A DNA stretch of 6,244 bases, from assembly GCA_011524475.1 (NCBI GenBank), contig WTKG01000109.1, forward strand, positions 1-6,244. Reading direction: 5' to 3'. The position numbers and the translations under genes were made by a program. Each line of letters opens with the position of its first letter. The first letter of the stretch is position 1. The notes beneath the pieces were generated by a model. The model was not told where the DNA came from and searched no databases. It saw only the letters and a list, made by a program, of their open reading frames with translations. This document shows, one piece after another, positions 1 through 5,059 of the stretch. This DNA comes from Demequinaceae bacterium (GTDB taxonomy: Bacteria > Actinomycetota > Actinomycetes > Actinomycetales > Demequinaceae).

Positions 1-2
1 GT

Positions 3-101
3 CGGCTCGGGCGTGGAGAAACCCTCGAATCGATGGGCTTGCGCACGGCAGATAGCTCTGTTGACGAAGGCGAGGTGCGTGAGGATGCCCACGCCAAGTG
101 A
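3..101 (+). CDS. C-terminal tail of an upstream gene, product unknown (partial)
   Basis: The frame beginning at base 3 is open from the window edge to a TGA at 99-101. It encodes 32 residues that end in an acidic, charged, hydrophilic tail (…DEGEVREDAHAK). This composition is typical of a real C-terminus. The competing frame used by a GTG at 13 contains several AGG and TGC codons and gives an unlikely membrane-protein leader. If real, the gene overlaps the next one (start 85) by 17 bp, matching the tight packing of the genes that follow, so it probably belongs to the same operon. An ABC transporter ATPase ahead of small membrane proteins would be a common arrangement, but no motif here supports that, and the product is left unnamed. 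A frame ending at TAG 53-55 is the alternative. Confidence 0.45.
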   Translation, partial: RLGRGETLESMGLRTADSSVDEGEVREDAHAK

Positions 102-639
102 TGTCGCGGTAGTCCTGGCGACGACTACCGGAGCCCTCGCCAGCCTCAGCCTGGTGAAAGCTGCATGTGCCCCCAACGCCAGCTGGTGGTGGATGAGCCC
201 TGCCCGAGCGCGCCGCCGTGTAGACCCGCGGTGCGACGAACGAGCGTGGGCTGACCTCTTTGCGTATTCCTTACTGCTCTGTGCGCCCGCTGTGGCGCTT
301 GCGGTCGCGCACCCCACCTCTCTCATAGCACTGGCATTGGCCGCAACGGCCCTGCTTTCCCTGATGGTTGCCTACGCCGTGATGCACGACTCTCCACGGG
401 CCCACGCAGGTGCGCTGATGCCTTTTGTCCCGGCAGTGATTCTTGTGGCATGGGTATCGCGAGAAGTGACCACATTTGCTGACCCGTGGGGTCTATTTCT
501 CGCAGGGGCAGGGGGCGTGTGGAGCCTCGGAATCGCCTTGCTTGGCTGGAAACTGCTGATCGCGATGAATGCGCAAGAAGGCGCCCGCAGGATTGCCTAC
601 GCGGCACTGTTCGAAGACGGAAAATCTCCCCTTGGATAA
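85..639 (+). CDS. Five-helix membrane protein of unknown function (184 aa)
   Basis: I do not recognise the family. The ATG at 85 is preferred because a purine-rich AAGGCGAGG (67-75) lies about 9 bases upstream. A GTG at 13 would add 24 residues that overlap the upstream gene and look non-coding. The protein has about five hydrophobic segments, near residues 6-25, 57-75, 79-99, 109-125 and 136-160. An Arg-rich stretch, RARRRVDP (41-48), lies between helix 1 and helix 2, probably on the cytoplasmic side. There is no signal peptide, catalytic motif or nucleotide-binding motif. It is followed after 17 bp by a second membrane gene of similar layout and then by a TetR repressor, so it is probably one subunit of a regulated membrane complex or exporter. 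That role is inferred from context only. Confidence 0.8.
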   Translation: MPTPSDVAVVLATTTGALASLSLVKAACAPNASWWWMSPARARRRVDPRCDERAWADLFAYSLLLCAPAVALAVAHPTSLIALALAATALLSLMVAYAVMHDSPRAHAGALMPFVPAVILVAWVSREVTTFADPWGLFLAGAGGVWSLGIALLGWKLLIAMNAQEGARRIAYAALFEDGKSPLG

Positions 640-643
640 CGAT

Positions 644-650
644 AGGAGGT
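644..650 (+). promoter_or_regulatory. Strong Shine-Dalgarno site for the second membrane gene
   Basis: AGGAGGT lies six bases before the ATG at 657. It fixes the start there, although the same frame is open upstream to at least 486 inside the first membrane gene. Confidence 0.85.
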
Positions 651-656
651 CAGGCT

Positions 657-1298
657 ATGCCTGGCATTGATTCACTTGTTTTTACGGTGAGTGTTGTTGC
701 TGCTGTGGCAGCCGGGGCAGGGCTGTACAACATCGTCCGGCCTGCACTGGGGTCTCACGTGTTGTGGACGGGAGCCACCGTTCATGTGCGGGCTGGCCGC
801 TTTGATCCGTCACAGATTCGCGCTCGTTTGTGGTGGAGAGTCGTGGTGCACGCTCTGCCGGCAACAGTGACCGGCCTGCTCGTGATTGCCATGGCGACCC
901 CCGCAATCCCCACGCGCCTCGGCTTAGAACAGTCACCACTCACAACCGTGTTTGAACCGAGCATTCTGATGGGGCTGGGCATTGCCGTTCTGGTGGGCAG
1001 TGGAAGCGCGGTGGTGTTGGCACACGCGGTGTCGAAGCAGCAGGCTCCGGGGGGTTTTGTCTCTAACGCTTTGTTTTGGCCAGCGGCGCTGAGTGCCCTG
1101 CCTGCCCTGATGTGGGTGTGGTGGGCAGTCGCGGCGAGTGGATGGTCCCTTGCCCCCGTTACCTTCGCGTCCGTGGCAACTCTTTGGGCGGTAAGCGCCG
1201 TCCTTATCTTTGATGAGTTGCGGGTGGTGGCGATCTGGGACGGTATGTGCCACGCTCGGCACATGAACCGCCAGGAGACGCCCCTTGTCCACACGTAG
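657..1298 (+). CDS. Second five-helix membrane protein of unknown function (213 aa)
   Basis: I do not recognise the family. The start is set by a near-perfect ribosome binding site (644-650). Hydrophobic segments lie near residues 7-27, 62-81, 103-124, 139-161 and 166-185. Between helices 1 and 2 is a soluble stretch with an Arg-rich motif (RAGRFDP, 45-51), in the same relative place as RVDP in the preceding protein. The longer loop between helices 2 and 3 (about 82-102) and the Trp-rich helix 4 (MWVWWAV) are distinctive. The C-terminus (186-213) is hydrophilic and His/Arg-rich. The gene follows its partner by 17 bp and overlaps the TetR gene by 14 bp, so all three are almost certainly co-transcribed. 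A hetero-oligomeric membrane complex with the preceding protein is a reasonable inference; its substrate is unknown. Confidence 0.85.
   Translation: MPGIDSLVFTVSVVAAVAAGAGLYNIVRPALGSHVLWTGATVHVRAGRFDPSQIRARLWWRVVVHALPATVTGLLVIAMATPAIPTRLGLEQSPLTTVFEPSILMGLGIAVLVGSGSAVVLAHAVSKQQAPGGFVSNALFWPAALSALPALMWVWWAVAASGWSLAPVTFASVATLWAVSAVLIFDELRVVAIWDGMCHARHMNRQETPLVHT
1273..1277 (+). promoter_or_regulatory. Ribosome binding site that decides a TTG start for tetR
   Basis: AGGAG lies seven bases before TTG 1285-1287, inside the last codons of the upstream membrane gene. No in-frame ATG or GTG lies close enough to keep the first helix of the DNA-binding domain, so TTG is the likely initiator. A rare start codon may keep repressor levels low. 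Confidence 0.7.
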
Positions 1299-1953
1299 CG
1301 CAGAAACCCGCCGCAAAATCGTAGAAGCGGCCACGCAGATGGTGATTGAGCGTGGTTATGCAGAAACCACCATGCGGGCCATCGCGCAGAGCGCAGGGGT
1401 GTCCGTGGGAAGCGCCTACTACTACTTCTCCGGAAAAGAAGAATTAATTCAAGGCATCTACGAACAGATTGCGGAAGAAACCATCGCAGAAGCCCGCCGA
1501 CGCATGAAGAACGAGCCGGCTTTTGGTGCGCGGCTTCAGCACACGGTGCAGAGTTACCTTGATGTCTCGGACAGGTATCGCTCGATAGCAGACACGTTGC
1601 TTTCGCTCGCGATAGTCCCCTCCAGTTCGCTGAGCCCGTTTAGCCCTGAGTCCGCTCCGGTGCGAGACAAAATCACTGCCCTCTACAAAGAGGTCGTGGA
1701 GGATTCAGACCTAGCGACGGATAAGCGGTTGATTCCAGAACTCCCCCAAGCGTTGTGGCTTATGCACATGGGAGTCACGCTTGCGTGGGTGCATGACCGC
1801 ACCGAGGGTCAACGCACCACCCGCGCCATCGTCGCGCGCTCACTGCCAGCTCTGGACCGATTGCTGCGACTCGTCCGGGTGCCCGTGCTGCGCCCCTTTG
1901 TCAAAGAAGCGATCTCTATTCTTCGCATCTTGGACGGGCGCGATAAGGCGTAG
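1285..1953 (+). CDS. TetR/AcrR-family transcriptional regulator (222 aa)
   Basis: This is a cytoplasmic one-component regulator expected to bind DNA as a dimer and release it on binding a small ligand. The N-terminal TetR domain is clear: helix 1 at about 6-21, then the helix-turn-helix at about 28-46 (TMRAIAQSAGVSVGSAYYYF), followed by the usual F-x-x-K-E-x-L boundary (SGKEEL, 49-54). The C-terminal ligand and dimer domain (about 75-215) contains LWLMHMGVTLAWVHDR (157-172), followed by a region rich in Leu, Arg and Pro. From memory, this resembles a subgroup of actinobacterial TetR regulators. The length is normal. The start is TTG and overlaps the preceding membrane gene by 14 bp. The likely targets are its own operon and the two membrane proteins. 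No operator can be located because the operon promoter lies outside the window. Confidence 0.93.
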   Translation: MSTRSAETRRKIVEAATQMVIERGYAETTMRAIAQSAGVSVGSAYYYFSGKEELIQGIYEQIAEETIAEARRRMKNEPAFGARLQHTVQSYLDVSDRYRSIADTLLSLAIVPSSSLSPFSPESAPVRDKITALYKEVVEDSDLATDKRLIPELPQALWLMHMGVTLAWVHDRTEGQRTTRAIVARSLPALDRLLRLVRVPVLRPFVKEAISILRILDGRDKA

Positions 1954-1968
1954 GTAGATGGCAGGTTT

Positions 1969-1984
1969 CCCGTGGGCGGGTTTT
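1969..1984 (+). terminator. Weak hairpin with T-run after tetR
   Basis: CCCG-TGGG-CGGG (1969-1980) can form a 4-bp GC stem with a 4-base loop, followed by TTTT (1981-1984). It lies in the 29-bp gap between the convergent tetR and pentapeptide genes and touches the stop codon of the latter. The short stem makes this a weak candidate. On the other strand there is no T-run. Confidence 0.3.
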
Positions 1985-3155
1985 AGCGGGTAGAACGCTT
2001 CCAGCGCACGTCACGGCGGCCGATTGTACGCGCGGGCACAACTACGCCTGGAGGTTCTGGTAGCTGCGATGATTTCCGCAGCACGCCCAGCAATTCGCTG
2101 TCGTCTGGCTCCTCGCCGCCGGCTCCCGAACGCGCAGTGAAAACGGTGTTGTCAAAGTTGGCTTTTGTCGCAAAGCGCACCCGTGCGAAAGTGGATTTTT
2201 TGAGGAAGTGGGCGTGCGAGAAATCTGCCTCATGGGTGAAAGATGTGCCGGTGAAGTCTGCTTGTCCCGCGAATTCTGTGTGGGTGAACTGCGCTCTGCC
2301 TCCAAAGGCAATCTCACTAAAGTTAACTTTTTTTGTGAAGCGCGCATGTTCAAAGGTGCTTTGGGATAAAAACTGTGAAGACGTGAAGGCGGCATTGGTG
2401 AATGCGCATTTGCGGAAGACGGCGACACCTTTGAAAGAGGCTCCTGCAAAGGAGGCCAATCCAGCAAAAGAAGCTTCTTCAAAGTGTGCGGCTTCTACGT
2501 TGGAGTGGGCAAAAAAGTTCACTTCTTTGAAGTCTGCTTGTGCGTGAAATAAGCACCGCCTAAAGTCCACTTTTCCGTGAAATTCTGCTCCCGCGAAAGC
2601 AGTTTTTCCCACAAATGTGGAGCGTTGCATATAGGTGTCGCCGGTAAAAATTGCGCCGGTAAATTTTGTTTTCCCGGGGAACATTACTCCCACAAAGTTG
2701 ATTCCTGGCGGGAGCAATGCGCCTGTGAGGTCAAGGTCCACCGTGCCTGAAAGCGTTCCTTCGCTTGTGTCGCGTGCGTATGCCGCGAGTACGCCACGTA
2801 ATTCGGTTACGAGTTGGGCGCGCACCAGGTCTTCTCCGTGGTGCCACGTATAGGTGCGTGGTGCAGGCTTTCGTGTTTTCGCTGAGGCTGTTATCAGGGC
2901 TTTTGATGGTGGGGTGCGCAGGTATGCACACATGGCGTTGACGCATTTTTGTCGCGTTTCCGGGAATTCGCGCGCAAGCCGTCCCATGTGGGTTGCTCCA
3001 GTCACGCGCACCGAGGAGGCGGGGTCGTGAAGCGACTCATGGGCGGCGTCAAATTCGTGCGGCTCACATGCAGTGACGACAGGAGGCGGTTCTTCCTCCG
3101 GCACGTCACTGCGGCGACGACGAAAAATGCGTTTCACAACGGGGAAGTATGGCAC
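1983..3155 (-). CDS. Pentapeptide-repeat protein with 11-residue Phe periodicity (390 aa)
   Basis: A soluble, probably cytoplasmic protein whose biochemical role cannot be read from the sequence. The N-terminus is basic (KRIFRRRR, 8-15) and then Glu/Pro-rich. Residues about 50-125 form a helical region (MGRLAREFPETRQKCVNAMCAYLRTP, split around 57-82) of the kind that precedes pentapeptide repeats in actinobacterial proteins. Residues 154-339 are repeats with Phe at 33 of 35 key positions, and these should fold as a right-handed quadrilateral beta-helix. The tail (340-390) is hydrophilic and ends basic. There is no signal peptide or membrane helix. The start is GTG (3155) with no convincing ribosome binding site, so it is less certain; an ATG at 3162 is out of frame. 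It lies 105 bp after ino1 on the same strand and may share its transcript. DNA-mimic proteins such as MfpA use a strict 5-residue period, so this is probably not one of them. Confidence 0.88.
   Translation of the reverse strand: MPYFPVVKRIFRRRRSDVPEEEPPPVVTACEPHEFDAAHESLHDPASSVRVTGATHMGRLAREFPETRQKCVNAMCAYLRTPPSKALITASAKTRKPAPRTYTWHHGEDLVRAQLVTELRGVLAAYARDTSEGTLSGTVDLDLTGALLPPGINFVGVMFPGKTKFTGAIFTGDTYMQRSTFVGKTAFAGAEFHGKVDFRRCLFHAQADFKEVNFFAHSNVEAAHFEEASFAGLASFAGASFKGVAVFRKCAFTNAAFTSSQFLSQSTFEHARFTKKVNFSEIAFGGRAQFTHTEFAGQADFTGTSFTHEADFSHAHFLKKSTFARVRFATKANFDNTVFTARSGAGGEEPDDSELLGVLRKSSQLPEPPGVVVPARTIGRRDVRWKRSTR
2139..2696 (-). repeat. Degenerate 33-bp coding repeats (11-residue F-x4-F-x5 units)
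   Basis: This DNA encodes residues 154-339 of the pentapeptide protein. Key hydrophobic positions are spaced alternately 5 and 6 residues apart, giving a roughly 33-bp unit repeated about 17 times. The exceptions to Phe are Met176 and Val220. The copies are well diverged at the DNA level. One of the longer exact matches I saw is a 14-base string, TGAAGTCTGCTTGT on the + strand, at 2252-2265 and again at 2528-2541; both copies encode QADF. Confidence 0.8.
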
Positions 3156-3260
3156 AGCGCATAGCTTTCGCCAGTCCGTCTGTGACGCATCTATCTACGC
3201 GCACACGTGAAGAGGTGCGTACGTGATCGGAGGCGCGCACCCAGAGCGCAACCGAAGGTG

Positions 3261-4340
3261 TTAACGCTCCAGTTCCCCCGCAATAAACGCCTCCACGTTG
3301 GCACGCGCCTGGCGGTCTTCGGACTGCACGGGTGGCGACTTCATGAAGTACGACGACGGCGACGTGATGGGACCACCGATACCGCGATCCTTGGCGATCT
3401 TTGCGGCACGCACAGCGTCAATAATCACGCCCGCAGAGTTCGGTGAATCCCACACCTCAAGCTTGTATTCCATGTTCAGTGGCACGTCACCAAAGCCGGA
3501 GCCTTCCAGGCGCACGTATGCCCACTTGCGGTCGTCCAGCCACGGCACATAGTCCGACGGGCCAATGTGCACGTTGTCGGCACCCAGATTGTGTTCCACG
3601 TTCGACGTGACCGACTGGGTCTTGGAAATCTTCTTGGACTCCAAACGGTTGCGCTGCAGCATGTTCTTAAAGTCCATGTTGCCGCCAAAGTTCAACTGGT
3701 AGGTGCGTTCCAGCCGCACGCCACGGTCCTCAAACAACTTGGCGAGCACGCGGTGGGTGATGGTGGCACCCACCTGCGACTTGATGTCATCACCAATGAT
3801 CGGCACCCCAGCGGCCTCAAACTTTGCGGCCCACTCCGGGTCCGACGCAATGAACACCGGCAAGGCGTTCACAAACGCACACCCCGCGTCAATGGCGCAC
3901 TGGGCATAGAACTTGGCGGCCTCCTCCGAACCCACCGGCAGGTAACACACCAGCACATCAGCCTTGGCGTCCTTGAGCTTCTGGACCACATCCACAGCCT
4001 CGGCGTCCGACTCTTGGATGGTGTCCTTGTAGAAGTCCCCCAACCCGTCGAGGGTGGGGCCGCGTTCCACAATCACGTCCTTGACTGGAACCTCACAGAT
4101 CTGGATGGTGTTGTTTTGCGAGGCTTCGGTGGCGCCAATCAGGTCCTTGCCCACTTTTTGGGCATCCACATCAAATGCGGCCACAAACTCGATGTCTTTG
4201 ACGTGATAGTCACCAAACTGCACGTGCATGAGGCCTGGTACCTCGTCCTCCGCCGCGGCGTCCTTGTAATACTCCACGCCCTGAATAAGAGAGGTGGCGC
4301 AGTTGCCCACTCCCACGATGGCGACGCGAATCGCTCCCAT
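3261..4340 (-). CDS. ino1: Inositol-3-phosphate synthase (Ino1, 359 aa)
   Basis: Cytoplasmic NAD-dependent enzyme that isomerises D-glucose 6-phosphate to 1D-myo-inositol 3-phosphate. This is the committed step to inositol for phosphatidylinositol, its glycolipids and mycothiol in actinobacteria. The Rossmann NAD site is the N-terminal [12 protein letters not shown] (10-21), with FDVD (56-59) at the end of the second strand region. Active-site blocks are visible: [11 protein letters not shown] (183-193, with Lys187), LNFGGNMDF (216-224), SKTQSV (239-244, with Lys240) and [12 protein letters not shown] (294-305). The MKSPPVQ near the end (333-339) is typical of the short bacterial form. The length matches actinobacterial Ino1, which is much shorter than the eukaryotic enzyme. 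The ATG is preceded by AAAGGAG. The padR stop codon lies only 12 bp upstream, so the two are co-transcribed and PadR probably regulates this gene through the shared promoter. Confidence 0.97.
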   Translation of the reverse strand: MGAIRVAIVGVGNCATSLIQGVEYYKDAAAEDEVPGLMHVQFGDYHVKDIEFVAAFDVDAQKVGKDLIGATEASQNNTIQICEVPVKDVIVERGPTLDGLGDFYKDTIQESDAEAVDVVQKLKDAKADVLVCYLPVGSEEAAKFYAQCAIDAGCAFVNALPVFIASDPEWAAKFEAAGVPIIGDDIKSQVGATITHRVLAKLFEDRGVRLERTYQLNFGGNMDFKNMLQRNRLESKKISKTQSVTSNVEHNLGADNVHIGPSDYVPWLDDRKWAYVRLEGSGFGDVPLNMEYKLEVWDSPNSAGVIIDAVRAAKIAKDRGIGGPITSPSSYFMKSPPVQSEDRQARANVEAFIAGELER

Positions 4341-4346
4341 GAATCT

Positions 4347-4354
4347 TCTCCTTT
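4347..4354 (-). promoter_or_regulatory. ino1 ribosome binding site overlapping the padR stop
   Basis: On the - strand, TAAAGGAG begins in the padR TAA (4355-4353) and ends about seven bases before the ino1 ATG. This arrangement favours translational coupling of ino1 to padR. Confidence 0.75.
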
Positions 4355-4925
4355 AGGTGATGTGTGCATCCGAAGCCGCATCACCGCGGTCGGATGAACG
4401 TTCTCTTTCAATCACGTGATCGAGCCATTCGATCTCGCTTACGATGCCGTCAAGGGTGTGACGGCGAAACTCAGTCATGTAGGTATCTCCGGCCTTTTCG
4501 GCACTCGCGACTAGTGCGCGGGCGCTTTCCATCCGGTCGCGAAGACGCAAGCGGCGGGCCTCCATCACGTGGAGCCGCGTGGCGCGGTCCGTGCGACCAA
4601 ACAACGTGAAACGCACCCCGAACTGTTCGTCGTCACCCGAAGCCGCTCCTGAATCACTGAGCGCTTTCGCCAGCGCCGCGTGGCCAGCATCCGTGATGAC
4701 GTAGCTGATACGCGAACGTCGCGACGCGGGGCGCGGGGCCGCAGAAGTCTCTTCAATGAGCCCCTGCCCGGTGAGGCTGCGCAGTGCGGGGTACAGCGAG
4801 CCGTAACTAAGTGACCTAAAAGGCCCCAGCTCGGTGCCCAGGCGCTTACGGATCTCGTATCCGTGAAGTGGCCCACCCTCCAGGGTGCCTAGGATCGCAA
4901 GCGCGAGCACGTCGCTACGCTTCAC
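4353..4925 (-). CDS. PadR-family transcriptional regulator (190 aa)
   Basis: A winged-helix repressor expected to act as a dimer. The N-terminal PadR domain spans about 5-85. It has the typical LALAILGTLEGGPLHGYEI (7-25), the SYGSLYPALRSLTGQGLI recognition region (40-57) and a basic wing (PASRRSRISYVIT, 66-78). The C-terminal part (about 115-175) is charged and helical, as expected for the Vir_C-type dimerisation domain. The frame is open upstream to 5054, but GTG 4925 is preferred: AAAGGAT lies just before it and conserved sequence starts there. A longer form would also read through the probable promoter and operator. It forms an operon with ino1, whose ribosome binding site overlaps its stop. 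Known PadR proteins usually repress their own operon, so control of inositol synthesis is the natural inference. The ligand is unknown. Confidence 0.93.
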   Translation of the reverse strand: MKRSDVLALAILGTLEGGPLHGYEIRKRLGTELGPFRSLSYGSLYPALRSLTGQGLIEETSAAPRPASRRSRISYVITDAGHAALAKALSDSGAASGDDEQFGVRFTLFGRTDRATRLHVMEARRLRLRDRMESARALVASAEKAGDTYMTEFRRHTLDGIVSEIEWLDHVIERERSSDRGDAASDAHIT

Positions 4926-4946
4926 AGTGGATCCTTTCGGGTCACC

Positions 4947-4960
4947 CTCCCACGCGGGAG
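4947..4960 (-). other. Perfect 5-bp hairpin in the padR leader
   Basis: CTCCC-ACGC-GGGAG on the + strand is self-complementary. It lies between the likely -10 element and the padR GTG, 22-35 bases before the start codon. It would therefore sit close to the 5' end of the padR-ino1 mRNA and might stabilise it. No T-run follows, so it is not a terminator. Confidence 0.35.
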
Positions 4961-4969
4961 TGGCAACTG

Positions 4970-5000
4970 AATATATCATTTCGATACATCGGATTGTGAA
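4970..5000 (-). promoter_or_regulatory. Probable padR-ino1 promoter
   Basis: Reading the - strand, TTCACA (5000-4995) matches the -35 consensus at five of six bases and TATATT (4975-4970) matches the -10 consensus at five of six. The spacer of 19 bases is longer than ideal. The AT-rich block stands out in a GC-rich genome. It sits about 45 bases upstream of the padR start. Confidence 0.45.
4971..4989. promoter_or_regulatory. Candidate PadR operator (7-5-7 inverted repeat)
   Basis: ATATATC-ATTTC-GATACAT is an inverted repeat with six of seven arm positions complementary and a 5-base spacer, centred at 4980. It lies inside the spacer of the probable padR promoter and covers part of its -10, the position expected for autorepression. 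Because it lies in the divergent region, binding could also affect the PBP gene. Assignment to PadR is an inference from position and symmetry. Confidence 0.5.
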
Positions 5001-5059
5001 CATGGGGATCATTTCCACGCACGCGCACGTTGGTGACGTGAGTGATTTCCTCAAGACCT

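Noticed and set aside
13..84. GTG start at 13 for the first membrane gene
   Set aside because: The added 24 residues use codons such as AGG and TGC and lie over a better-looking acidic tail of an upstream gene. ATG 85 has a suitable purine-rich site upstream.
486..656. Upstream extension of the second membrane gene to 486
   Set aside because: It would overlap the first membrane gene out of frame, and a strong AGGAGGT sits just before ATG 657.
2137..2547. 136-residue open frame on the + strand opposite the pentapeptide repeats
   Set aside because: It mirrors the periodic coding of the opposite strand (repeated Lys/Ala/Ser), with no independent evidence of translation.
2139..2696. Possible MfpA/Qnr-type gyrase-protecting protein
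   Set aside because: Those proteins keep a strict 5-residue period and are shorter. This one alternates 5 and 6 residues and has long N- and C-terminal regions.
3156..3162. ATG at 3162 as start of the pentapeptide gene
   Set aside because: It is out of frame with the repeat-coding frame by one base.
3204..3226. CACGTGA and TACGTGA direct repeat in the ino1-pentapeptide gap, plus a CGCAC/GTGCG 5-bp inverted repeat
   Set aside because: The matches are short and common in GC-rich DNA, with no promoter or T-run beside them. This is not enough to call an operator or terminator.
3567..4397. 276-residue open frame on the + strand opposite ino1
   Set aside because: It is antisense to a highly conserved enzyme. 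Its His/Val/Leu-rich composition reflects the complement of ino1 codons, and no domain is visible.
4926..5054. N-terminal extension of PadR to 5054
   Set aside because: It would translate the probable promoter and operator. Family homology begins at about the GTG at 4925, which has its own ribosome binding site.
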